Positions 40,605 through 48,880 of a stretch of 64,000 nt of DNA are shown piece after piece. Source of the DNA: Allopusillimonas soli (GTDB lineage: Bacteria > Pseudomonadota > Gammaproteobacteria > Burkholderiales > Burkholderiaceae_B); assembly GCF_004153445.1 (NCBI RefSeq), contig NZ_SDQC01000003.1:558001-622000 (forward strand), written 5' to 3'. Below the pieces are notes generated by a model. The model was not told where the DNA came from, made no database searches, and was given only the letters and a program-made list of their open reading frames with translations. Position 1 is the stretch's first letter. Every line of letters begins with the position of its first letter. A program made the translations under genes and the position numbers.

Positions 40605-41707
40605 ATACCACACAGCACACCGGGCGACGCGCGCTCGCCTGCCTTCTGGCGGCCTGCGCGCTGGCCATCCTGCCCTTCGCATCGCCAGCCAAGCCGGCGG
40701 GTGCCGAGGGCGATAATTTCATCTATCAGGTCGAGGCGGGCGACACGCTGCTGGCGCTGGCCGAACGCTATACAGGCAAGTCCGCCAACTGGCAGGCGCT
40801 TCAATCGCTGAACCATATCGGCGACCCCACCCGGCTGCCCATTGCGCTTGAACTCAAGATTCCGTTTTCCCTGATTCCGGAGGATCCCTCGCAGGCGCGG
40901 GTCAGTCACGTATCCGGAGAGGCAAGACTGGACGGCGAACCGCTGCGGCAGGGCGATCTTGCGTCCGAGGGCAATGTAATCCGTACCGGCGCCCGCGGCT
41001 ACGTAACGCTGGCGCTGAGCGACGGCAGCAAGATATCGGTTCCGGCCAATTCCGCCCTCCATCTGAAGCGTCTGCGCGTATTCAGAGGCACCGGACTTAC
41101 CGACTCCATCTTCAGCATGCAGGATGGCGGGCTGGAATCGGAGGTTTCACCCGAACATACCGGCGTGGGGCGTTTTGAAGTCCAGACACCCGTCAGCATC
41201 ACCGGCGTGCGCGGCACGCGCCTGCGTGTTCGCGTCGCATCCGATGGATCCCAAAGCGAAGTGATTCAAGGCCGGGCCCGACTGAACACCAGCCAAGCAG
41301 GCAGGGCAATGCTGCGTGCGGGGCAGGGCGCCGCCACCAGCGCGTCGGGCGAGTTGCTGGGTGTGAGGCAACTGCTGCCCGCCCCCCAGGTCAGCGATCC
41401 GAAGCGTGGGGGCGGCGGATGGCAGGCCCATATAACGCCGATGCCGGACGCCGTCGCGTATCTGGTCCGGGTGGCCGGCGATTCGCAAGGCACCCAGCTT
41501 TATTCGAGCCAGCGCGTCCGCGGCCCTGACATCTCCTTCAGCGCGCCCGGAACGGGCCATTACTATGCACGGGTGCGCGCCATCGATGCCAACGGCATCA
41601 TGGGCGAAGACGCGGTCCTGCCCTTCGAGGGGCTGGCCGCGCTTCGGACATCATTCGGCCTGACTGTGGCCACCGGCTTCCAGACGCCCGTCTTGCTGGG
41701 CTACTAA
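40601..41707 (+). CDS. Secreted LysM and FecR domain protein
   Basis: The ATG at 40601 overlaps the regulator stop by 4 bases and gives 368 residues; longer in-frame starts would lie inside the regulator gene. A signal peptide of about 40 residues is followed by a LysM domain (about 45-92: YQVEAGDTLLALAERYTG, then LKIPFSLIPED) for peptidoglycan binding. Next is a FecR domain (about 110-225: GDLASEGNVIRTGARGYVTL, VQTPVSITGVRGTRLRVRV) and a beta-rich C-terminal domain ending ALRTSFGLTV...LLGY. FecR-type domains are periplasmic sensors or scaffolds in signalling. Being sandwiched between a response regulator and a CHASE2 kinase suggests it supplies or relays the cell-wall signal. Confidence 0.9.
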   Translation: MNTTQHTGRRALACLLAACALAILPFASPAKPAGAEGDNFIYQVEAGDTLLALAERYTGKSANWQALQSLNHIGDPTRLPIALELKIPFSLIPEDPSQARVSHVSGEARLDGEPLRQGDLASEGNVIRTGARGYVTLALSDGSKISVPANSALHLKRLRVFRGTGLTDSIFSMQDGGLESEVSPEHTGVGRFEVQTPVSITGVRGTRLRVRVASDGSQSEVIQGRARLNTSQAGRAMLRAGQGAATSASGELLGVRQLLPAPQVSDPKRGGGGWQAHITPMPDAVAYLVRVAGDSQGTQLYSSQRVRGPDISFSAPGTGHYYARVRAIDANGIMGEDAVLPFEGLAALRTSFGLTVATGFQTPVLLGY

Positions 41708-41710
41708 ACC

Positions 41711-43678
41711 ATGCGCCGCGCCGAGCGAGCCGACTTCTGGGGCAGCCTGGAGCGGCGCATTCATGCCGAATGGCTGCTCGTCACGGCCTCCATGCTGCTG
41801 TTTACGGCTTGCCTGAGCCTGCTCGGCGGCCCCGCCGGCCTGACGCGGGTTGATCACACCTTCTATGACCGCATTCTGGCGACTACGGCATCCTCGGCAC
41901 CGCAGCCCGATATCGTCATTATCGCAATCGACGACGGCAGCATCGCGGAGCTCGGCTATTGGCCCTGGCGCCGCGCCGTGCACGCGCGGCTGCTTGGGCA
42001 GCTGGGCCAGGCCCGTGTCGTGGGTTTCGACATCCTGCTCAGCGACAAGAATCCCGCCTATCCCACCGACGACGCCACGCTGGCCCGCGCAATAAGGGCG
42101 AATGGCCGGACGGTTCTGCCATTCATGATCGCCCATGGCAACCAGCGCATCGTTCCGCCGCTTCCCAGGCTCGCCGACGCGGCCGCCGCCATGGGATATA
42201 TCAATGTCTATGCGGATGGCGACGGCGTCGTGCGATCGCTGAAGCTGCGACAGCCGCTCGGCGACGACGGCGAGGCGCAGCATTTCCTGCTGGCCATGCT
42301 GCAGGTGGCGCATATTCCCGCGCGGCTTGGCGCGGCCAGGACTGACGACAGCGCGCTGCTCATACCCTACGGCCGGCAGCCCTCCCGATACACCGTCTAT
42401 CCTTATGCCAGGGTGCTGGAAGGCGATGTTCCCGCTTCCGCCTTCAAGGACAAACTCGTTCTCGTCGGCTCCTGGGGGTCGGGCCTTGGAGACGCCTTCC
42501 CCACACCGGTCACGAGCGCGCACGGCGGCATGGCGGGCGTGGAGATCATGGCCAATGGCCTGCAGGCAGCCGTCGCGGGCAGCTGGATACGAACAACCGC
42601 GCCGTGGCTGGCCGCCGCGCTGGCCTGTCTTCCGGTGCTGCTGGTGTGCCTGCTGTTCCGGCGGCGGTCGCCACGGCGCTCCTTCATCGTCGTGCTAGCC
42701 ACCCTCTTGCTGGTCGGCATGGCGGCCATACTCCTGCTGTGGCTTGCCAGGACGTGGATACCCGTCACGGCAAGCCTTATCGGCGTGGTGCTGTCCTTTC
42801 CTGTCTGGAGCTGGCGGAGCCAGGAAGCCTCGCTGCAACATATCGATCGCGAGCTGCGCACGCTCAGGCATGATCGCGCGGCGCTGGGCGAGAACGCCTC
42901 CCCAAAGCGCTCCGCCGTCAAGGACGCGTCGCTGCCAGCCCGCATCACCCAACTGCATGGCGCCATCGAACAACTGCGCCTGGCGCACGAGCGGCGCGAG
43001 GAAACACTGCGCTTTCTGTCACATGACATGCGGTCGCCGCAGAATTCCATCCTGGCCCTGATAGAGCTGCAGCAGCACGCCAATACCGCGCTGGAGCAGA
43101 CTATTTTTCTGCACCGCGTGCAGTCGTATGCGCATCGAACGCTAGGGCTGGTCGATGGTTTCGTCAACCTGGCTCGGGCGCGCGCCAAACAGCTGCATTA
43201 CGAGGCAGTGGATCTGGTGGATCTGATGGCACAGTGCATGGACGAATTCTGGGCCCAGGCGCGCCAACGCCGCATTGCACTGCGATACGACGCGCATCCC
43301 GAACAGGCCTGGACCTGGGGCGACGCATCACTGCTGCACCGATCGGTCATGAATCTGCTCGACAATGCCATCAAATACAGCCCCGACGATACCGAAGTGA
43401 CATGCCGTATCGAAGCCCATGGCGGTATGTGGCAGGCAAGCGTGCGCGACCAGGGCAGGGGATTCAGCGCCGAGCAGGCAGCCACGCTGTTCGAGGCTTT
43501 CTCACGCGTCGATGAACAGGCCGACGGAAATCCCTCGGGGGTGGGCCTGGGGCTGGCCTTCGTGAAGACCGTCATCGAACGCCATGGCGGCAGGATAGAG
43601 GTTTCAGGAGCAGTGGGCGAGGGCGCGCAGTTCACCCTCTGCCTGCCCGCCGAACCCGGCGGCATACCGCGCGAGTGA
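41711..43678 (+). CDS. CHASE2-domain sensor histidine kinase
   Basis: The 655-aa inner-membrane protein has an N-terminal membrane segment (about 21-40), a periplasmic CHASE2 domain (about 45-290; VIIAIDDGSIAELGYWPWRR is the signature), three more membrane segments (about 298-316, 324-346, 349-366), a coiled linker and a kinase core. The core shows the phosphoacceptor His438 in FLSHDMRSPQNS, the N box NLLDNAIKYS (Asn552), G1 DQGRGF (580-585) and G2 VGLGLAFV. It follows the FecR protein by 3 bases and is the cognate kinase candidate for the regulator at 39.9 kb. The ligand is unknown. It converges on the TRAP operon with 41 bases between. Confidence 0.94.
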   Translation: MRRAERADFWGSLERRIHAEWLLVTASMLLFTACLSLLGGPAGLTRVDHTFYDRILATTASSAPQPDIVIIAIDDGSIAELGYWPWRRAVHARLLGQLGQARVVGFDILLSDKNPAYPTDDATLARAIRANGRTVLPFMIAHGNQRIVPPLPRLADAAAAMGYINVYADGDGVVRSLKLRQPLGDDGEAQHFLLAMLQVAHIPARLGAARTDDSALLIPYGRQPSRYTVYPYARVLEGDVPASAFKDKLVLVGSWGSGLGDAFPTPVTSAHGGMAGVEIMANGLQAAVAGSWIRTTAPWLAAALACLPVLLVCLLFRRRSPRRSFIVVLATLLLVGMAAILLLWLARTWIPVTASLIGVVLSFPVWSWRSQEASLQHIDRELRTLRHDRAALGENASPKRSAVKDASLPARITQLHGAIEQLRLAHERREETLRFLSHDMRSPQNSILALIELQQHANTALEQTIFLHRVQSYAHRTLGLVDGFVNLARARAKQLHYEAVDLVDLMAQCMDEFWAQARQRRIALRYDAHPEQAWTWGDASLLHRSVMNLLDNAIKYSPDDTEVTCRIEAHGGMWQASVRDQGRGFSAEQAATLFEAFSRVDEQADGNPSGVGLGLAFVKTVIERHGGRIEVSGAVGEGAQFTLCLPAEPGGIPRE

Positions 43679-43698
43679 CTGTGTGACGGTTTCACCGC

Positions 43699-43721
43699 AG
43701 GGCGGCGTAGCGCACCGCCCT
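43699..43721. terminator. GC-rich hairpin between the kinase and TRAP genes
   Basis: AGGGCGG (43699-43705) pairs with CCGCCCT (43715-43721) across 9 bases between two convergent genes; its right arm overlaps the dctM stop. There is no T-run, so termination here is a guess from position. Confidence 0.4.
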
Positions 43722-45006
43722 AGCCGCCCATCATCGTACGCGGCAGCCACAGCGCGATGCCCGGCACCAGCAGGATGAGCACCAGCACCGCACCCATCAG
43801 CAGCATATAGGGCAGGGACCCTCGAATGATGGGGCCAAGCTTCGAGCCGGTAATGGCCTTGATGGTGAACAGATTCATGCCCACAGGCGGCGTGATCAAC
43901 GCAATTTCCAGGTTGATGACCAGCAGGACGCCGTACCAGATGGGATCGATGCCCAGATGAATCATGGCGGGCAGGATGACCGGCGTGGTGACCAGAATAA
44001 TGGAGATGGACTCCAGGAACATGCCCAGCACCACGATCAGCAACATCATCACCACCACGAAGCCCATGGCGCCCATGTCCATGGCGGCCAACGATTCGAC
44101 AATCTGCTGAGGCACCCGCATCTTGGTCAGCACATGACTGAACACCGCGGCGCCCGCCAGAATCATGAACAGCATCGCCGACAGCCGGCAGGCATCCTGC
44201 GCGCTGGCCCAGATTTCGCGCCAGCCGACCGTGCGATAAATCACGATGGTCACGAACAGCGCAAGCCAAACGCCAGCGGCGGCGGCTTCGGTGGCGGTGA
44301 ACACGCCCAGATACATCCCGCCCAGCACGAATACCGGCAGGGCAATGGACCAGACCGATTTGCGCAAGGCCTGCAGCATCTCGCGCCCGCTTGCGCGCGC
44401 ATCGCGCTTTACCGCCTCGCCTTCGGTTGCACAACGGAAAACGGCCCAGGCCATGAACACCAGCGCCATGACCAGCCCCGGCACGATACCGGCAATGAAC
44501 AGGCCGCCTATGGAGGTATCGGTCGTGATGCCGTAGAGAATCATCGGCCCCGACGGTGGTATGAGTATGCCAAGCGTGCCGCCCGCCGCCACCACACCGT
44601 ATGCGATGCGCGGTGAATAGCCGTAACGCAGCATCTGGGGAATGGCCACGGCGCCTATGGTCAGCGCGGTGGCCACACTGGAGCCCGAGATGGCGGCGAA
44701 CACGGTACACGCCATGATGGTGGCCACGGCCAGGCCGCCAGGCAAATGGCGCGTGAACGTATAGGCCGCGTCATACAGATCGTCCACCACCTTGCCGCGT
44801 ATCATGACATGGGCCATGAAAGCAAAGAGCGGAATGGCCACCAGCAGATACTGGTTCAGTTCGCCGAATATGATGCTGACGACCGAGCCCAGGTTGCCCT
44901 GCACCAGCAGCAAAAGACCGCCACCATACAACGTCAGGCCGGCGAAGATGGGAATACCGGTGAAAAGCAGCGCTAGCAGCGCCACGAGCATGAATGCCGC
45001 AATCAT
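43720..45006 (-). CDS. TRAP transporter large permease subunit (DctM family)
   Basis: The 428-aa product is an inner-membrane protein with about twelve hydrophobic segments. FAGLTLYGGGLLLL, the ISGSSVATALTIGAVAIPQM block and GGTLGILIPPSGPMILYGI are hallmark DctM sequences. It forms the Na+-coupled channel of a TRAP importer with the DctQ-like subunit. The start overlaps the dctQ-like stop by 4 bases. Confidence 0.95.
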   Translation of the reverse strand: MIAAFMLVALLALLFTGIPIFAGLTLYGGGLLLLVQGNLGSVVSIIFGELNQYLLVAIPLFAFMAHVMIRGKVVDDLYDAAYTFTRHLPGGLAVATIMACTVFAAISGSSVATALTIGAVAIPQMLRYGYSPRIAYGVVAAGGTLGILIPPSGPMILYGITTDTSIGGLFIAGIVPGLVMALVFMAWAVFRCATEGEAVKRDARASGREMLQALRKSVWSIALPVFVLGGMYLGVFTATEAAAAGVWLALFVTIVIYRTVGWREIWASAQDACRLSAMLFMILAGAAVFSHVLTKMRVPQQIVESLAAMDMGAMGFVVVMMLLIVVLGMFLESISIILVTTPVILPAMIHLGIDPIWYGVLLVINLEIALITPPVGMNLFTIKAITGSKLGPIIRGSLPYMLLMGAVLVLILLVPGIALWLPRTMMGG

Positions 45007-45572
45007 GGCTCACCCGCCTTCGCTTCCTGCGCCGCAGCAGGCCGTGCCAACGCGCGCCACAGCAGTTCGACGGCCACCAGCGCCAGCAACAGGCCGCCCA
45101 GGGGCAGGAAAAGCTGCAGCATCCATACAGGCATTTCAAGGTGGCCTTCCGTCAGCAGCCCTATCGTGCGCGAAAGCGTGACCGCCTTCCAGCCGTTGAC
45201 GATCAATAGTGCGGCCACCATCAGAACCGATAGACAGGACCATACCGAAGCCCACGTCGCAAGTCTGGGCGGCAGCGCGCCGACCAGCACGTCGACGCCA
45301 ATGTGGCCGTTTCTGCGCAGCACATCGGGCGCGGCCAGCATTACGAGGGCCGTCAGCGTGCTGGCCACAATCTCGTCGTTGCCGACTATGGGCGATGAAA
45401 ACACGTAACGCAGCAGCACGGCGCATCCAATCAGCAGAAGGTCGGCCAGCACCAGAATGCTGGCCAGGCCCAGCGCGGCTCTGCATGCGAGCGCAACAAA
45501 GCGCGCGTATGCACGCAGGCGGGCGCCATCATGCCCGAGCTCGGGCAGGGCTTGGTCTTGCGACATGGGCAA
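45003..45572 (-). CDS. TRAP transporter small permease subunit (DctQ family)
   Basis: The 189-aa product has four membrane segments (about 27-50, 60-80, 103-125, 145-170) and the family pattern LLRYVFSSPIVGNDEI with GHIGVDVLVGALPP. It lies 5 bases after the binding-protein gene and overlaps dctM. DctQ is required for activity of its partner. Confidence 0.92.
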   Translation of the reverse strand: MPMSQDQALPELGHDGARLRAYARFVALACRAALGLASILVLADLLLIGCAVLLRYVFSSPIVGNDEIVASTLTALVMLAAPDVLRRNGHIGVDVLVGALPPRLATWASVWSCLSVLMVAALLIVNGWKAVTLSRTIGLLTEGHLEMPVWMLQLFLPLGGLLLALVAVELLWRALARPAAAQEAKAGEP

Positions 45573-45577
45573 CCCCG

Positions 45578-46570
45578 TTACATGGCCTTGATGAGATCAA
45601 TAAGCTTCTGCCCGTCATCGCCGGATGACTTCAGGAAAGCCTCCCGTACCGCCGGCTGCATCACCGCCTCGAAGGCCTGGGCCTGTTCCGATGTGAGCAC
45701 GACAGCGTCCATGCCCGCATCCGTCAGTTTCTTCATGTCGTCGGGATTGACGCCCTCATGTGTGATAAGCGAGGACTGCACCGCCTTGTCGGCAGCGCGC
45801 GTGATGCCCGCCCGCACGTCCTCGGGCAGGCCGTCCCACCATGCCGGATTCACCACAAGGTTGTCGAACACAAGAAAAATCGGCGTGGCCGCGCCGTACT
45901 TCTGGACCTCATAGTATTTGCGCGAGCTGGCCGCCTGCACACCCGTGAGAGCCGCATCGACTACCCGGGTCTGCAGCGCCTGGTAGACTTCCGAGCCCGA
46001 CATCGAAACCGGCACGGCGCCCATGGCAATCAGGCCGGCGTCAAACAGCTTGTTCAGTCCGCGTATCTTCACGTCCTTGAACTTGGACGGGTCGTCAAGA
46101 AGCTGTGTCGAGGATGTGAATATCAGATCATTCGTATCGACGATCCAGCCGATGTTGCGCACACCCTTGTCCAGCATCTTCTGATCCAGCAACTTGGCGG
46201 CTTCGGAGCCGATAAAGGCCTTCTGTTTTGCCGGCGAACTCATCAGGAAGGGTATCTGCGTAACAGCCATCTCCGGCAGGCTCCCGCCCCATTGAATGGA
46301 CAGGATAATGGCCGCCTCCAGCTGTCCGCTGGCAACGGCGGCATGATGCTGCTTGGGCTTGAACAACTGCGCGGCGCCGAACAGCTGCACCTGCACCTTG
46401 CCATCGGTTTCCTTGGCCACGTCCTTGGCAAACTGCGCCAGCCGCTTGGCCGTGTGATGCGAAGGGGGAAACTGATGGCTGATACGCATGGTGTACTCCG
46501 CCGCCTGCGCCAGGCTTGCGGACAATGCCAGCGCGATAGCGCCGGCCAACAATCTTCCGATGATGCTCAT
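45578..46570 (-). CDS. TRAP transporter substrate-binding protein (DctP family)
   Basis: The 330-aa product has a signal peptide of about 23 residues (ends LAQAAEYTMRIS) and the DctP fold: SHQFPPSHHTAKRLAQFAKD, FKDVKIRGLNKLFDAGLIAM with the carboxylate-binding Arg, and GVQAASSRKYYEVQKYG. DctP proteins bind organic acids. Its gene follows an HMG-CoA-lyase-like gene and a CoA-transferase gene, so the ligand is probably the acid those enzymes process. Confidence 0.94.
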   Translation of the reverse strand: MSIIGRLLAGAIALALSASLAQAAEYTMRISHQFPPSHHTAKRLAQFAKDVAKETDGKVQVQLFGAAQLFKPKQHHAAVASGQLEAAIILSIQWGGSLPEMAVTQIPFLMSSPAKQKAFIGSEAAKLLDQKMLDKGVRNIGWIVDTNDLIFTSSTQLLDDPSKFKDVKIRGLNKLFDAGLIAMGAVPVSMSGSEVYQALQTRVVDAALTGVQAASSRKYYEVQKYGAATPIFLVFDNLVVNPAWWDGLPEDVRAGITRAADKAVQSSLITHEGVNPDDMKKLTDAGMDAVVLTSEQAQAFEAVMQPAVREAFLKSSGDDGQKLIDLIKAM

Positions 46571-46626
46571 GTCGTCCTCCTGATGATTTTCATTCGTTCA
46601 GTCTTTGTTGTTGACCGGCTCTGTCG

Positions 46627-47604
46627 TCAAGCCGGTACGCGCGATACCCGCCATGCGGCGGTTTTTGGCAGCCCCGAACGGGCGAGGGCGCCATAAAGCG
46701 TTTCATCGGGCATGGCCCGGGCCACGATGCGGCGCGCATCCGCCAAGGCTTCGATGTTGATACCTGTGTCGAAGCCCATTGTTTCGCACAGGAATACCAG
46801 ATCCTCGAATACCACGTTGCCGGTGGCGCCAGGCGCGAATGGACAGCCGCCCAGACCGCCCAGGGATCCATCAAGAATGCGCACCCCCTCGTTCAGGGCG
46901 GCCGCGGCATTGGCAATGGCCAAGCCGCGCGTGTCGTGAAAATGCATGGCCAGCGGGATATCGCCCACGCTGCGCGGCAATGCCGACGCCAGCGCGGCCA
47001 CCTCGCGCGGTCCTGCATACCCCACCGTATCGGCCAAGGCGATCACATCGGCGCCCGCGCGCGCGCAAGCTTCCGCCAGACGCAGCACCTCGCCGGCATC
47101 CACCTCGCCCTCAATCGAGCAGCCGAAAGCCATGGCAATGCCTGCGGTCAGCACGGGCGCATCAGGCCCGGCCGCATCGCGCATGGCGGCAATGCGTGCC
47201 AGCAGCGCCAGGGCCTCGCCGCGGCTGCGCCGCGTGTTGGCCTGGCTATGGCCTTCCGTGGCCGACAGCACGAATATCATCTCGTCCACGCCGGTACGCA
47301 GCGCATCCTCCGCACCGCGCTCATTCAATGTCAGCGCGGCGGCACGCGCGCCGGGCAAGGCCTTGACGGCAGCCACCATGTCGCCCACATCGGCAAACTG
47401 CGGAAAGCCGCGAGCGGGCAGAAAAGAGCCGATCTCGAATACCCGCACACCTGCCGCATGCTCGTGCATCAGCCATTGCCGCTTTGCATCGGTATCGGGG
47501 AACCGGCGCACCAACTGGAGGCCATCGCGCAGTCCCACCTCGCGCAGCGTAAGCCGTCCAGGGGGGAAGAGGGCGGCAACGCGCGATGTGTGCAGCGCAG
47601 TCAT
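46627..47604 (-). CDS. Hydroxymethylglutaryl-CoA lyase-like DRE-TIM metallolyase
   Basis: The ATG at 47604 overlaps the CoA-transferase stop (ATGA) and yields 325 residues; further upstream codons belong to the other gene. LREVGLRDGLQ near residue 20 is the metal-binding DRE-TIM motif, the HFHDTRGLAIANAAAAL stretch gives the metal histidines, and GGLGGCPFAPGATGNVVFED carries the active-site Cys of HMG-CoA lyases. Reaction class: retro-Claisen cleavage of a 3-hydroxyacyl-CoA to acetyl-CoA plus a keto acid. The exact substrate could be HMG-CoA or a related branched 3-hydroxy-acyl-CoA. Confidence 0.9.
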   Translation of the reverse strand: MTALHTSRVAALFPPGRLTLREVGLRDGLQLVRRFPDTDAKRQWLMHEHAAGVRVFEIGSFLPARGFPQFADVGDMVAAVKALPGARAAALTLNERGAEDALRTGVDEMIFVLSATEGHSQANTRRSRGEALALLARIAAMRDAAGPDAPVLTAGIAMAFGCSIEGEVDAGEVLRLAEACARAGADVIALADTVGYAGPREVAALASALPRSVGDIPLAMHFHDTRGLAIANAAAALNEGVRILDGSLGGLGGCPFAPGATGNVVFEDLVFLCETMGFDTGINIEALADARRIVARAMPDETLYGALARSGLPKTAAWRVSRVPA

Positions 47605-48785
47605 GGCGCAACCGCCCGCTCGCCGCACGCGCCGGCGATCGCCGCATCGTCCATGCCCAGCGCGGCAAGCACTTCTTCGGTATCCTGGCCGGGCGCCGGC
47701 ACATCGCCGCCGCCCGTCAGCATGTCGCCGTCCACTTCGAAGGGCAAGGAGGGTGCGCGAAAGCGCGTTCCATCCGCACACTGCGATGTGGCCATGCCGC
47801 CAGGCCGCATGACATGCGGATCCTGGTACATATCGCAAGGCTTGGCAATGGGCGAGAAAGGAATGCCGTGCGCTTCGAACTGCCGCCCCAGCGCATCGGC
47901 GTCCAGCGCGGCAATTTTTTCAGCCACCAGGGGAATGGTCCAGCTGCGGGCTTCGATCTGATCCATACGCGTGGCAAGGCGCGAATCGGCCAGAAAGTCC
48001 GTCAGACCCAATAGCGTGCATACGGTTTTCCACTGTCCCTCGGTTACCGCGCCGACAAAAATCTGGCGCCCGTTCCGATCGGTGAAAATGTCGTAGATGG
48101 GCCAGGAGAACTCGCGCTCCGGCATGGGAGGCGGATTCTTGCCTTCAAGCTCGAACTGCACCATATGCTGCGCAACCAGCAGCAGGCAGTTTTCGAACAG
48201 GCCGACACGCATTTCCCGTCCTCGTCCTGTCTTTCCCCGCTCCAGCAACGCGGCCAGAACCGAAAACGCGGCAAACAGCCCACCCATGATGTCATTGGCC
48301 GAGGAGCCCACACGCAAGGGGGTGCCCGTGGGGCCTGTCATATAGGCCAGACCCGTCATCATCTGCACGACTTCATCCAGCGCCGTACGGTTCTGATAAG
48401 GGCCCGACAGAAAACCCTTGCATGACGCAACGATAAGCCCGGGAAACTGCTTGCGCAGATGTTCGGGATCCGCCCCCGCCTTGGCCAGCGCCGAGTCGCG
48501 GAAGTTTTCGACGAACACATCGGCGGTTTCGAGCAGACGGTTGAGCGCCGCACGGCCCGACTCTGTGGCCAGGTCGAGCTGCACGGATTTCTTGCCACGG
48601 TTGAACAGCGGAAACATGGGCCGGCCCATGCCGGTGAGCCAGCGGGTCTTGTCTCCACCCGGTGGCTCGACCTTGATGACCTCCGCGCCCAGAAACCCCA
48701 GAAACATGCCGCAGGACGGGCCCATGATCATATGGCTCATCTCGACGACGCGCAGGCCCGCAAGCGGTAAAAAAGCCTGATCCAT
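47601..48785 (-). CDS. CaiB/BaiF-family (class III) CoA-transferase
   Basis: The ATG at 48785, preceded by GGGAG eight bases upstream, gives 394 residues starting MDQAFLPLAGLRVVEMSHMI; twelve open codons upstream have no family match. The motifs GMFLGFLGAEVIKVEPPGGD, FNRGKKSVQLDL and the nucleophile Asp in GSSANDIMGGLFAAF are those of class III transferases. It would load CoA onto a carboxylic acid, giving the substrate for the lyase encoded next. It is the first gene of a five-gene unit ending with the TRAP permease, divergent from a LysR gene. Confidence 0.92.
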   Translation of the reverse strand: MDQAFLPLAGLRVVEMSHMIMGPSCGMFLGFLGAEVIKVEPPGGDKTRWLTGMGRPMFPLFNRGKKSVQLDLATESGRAALNRLLETADVFVENFRDSALAKAGADPEHLRKQFPGLIVASCKGFLSGPYQNRTALDEVVQMMTGLAYMTGPTGTPLRVGSSANDIMGGLFAAFSVLAALLERGKTGRGREMRVGLFENCLLLVAQHMVQFELEGKNPPPMPEREFSWPIYDIFTDRNGRQIFVGAVTEGQWKTVCTLLGLTDFLADSRLATRMDQIEARSWTIPLVAEKIAALDADALGRQFEAHGIPFSPIAKPCDMYQDPHVMRPGGMATSQCADGTRFRAPSLPFEVDGDMLTGGGDVPAPGQDTEEVLAALGMDDAAIAGACGERAVAP

Positions 48786-48859
48786 TCGTTGACTCCCTTG
48801 ATGCTGCAGGCAGATTAGCATTGATTCAAGGATCAGAAAATTATATTGTTTTAACTATT

Positions 48860-48880
48860 GCATTCTATAAAATAGAATGC
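48860..48880. promoter_or_regulatory. Perfect palindrome abutting the LysR start codon
   Basis: GCATTCTAT-AAA-ATAGAATGC is a 9-bp perfect inverted repeat with a 3-base centre that ends immediately before the ATG at 48881. It contains a T-N11-A LysR box (TCTATAAAATAGA). It lies in the 95-base divergent gap between the CoA-transferase and LysR genes, so a bound LysR protein could control both. The repeat occupies the place of a Shine-Dalgarno sequence, and none is seen. Confidence 0.7.

Noticed and set aside
48821-48880. Longer LysR protein starting at 48821
   Set aside because: The extra 20 residues read through the palindrome, lack LysR similarity and precede the canonical MDIRQLQTF start.
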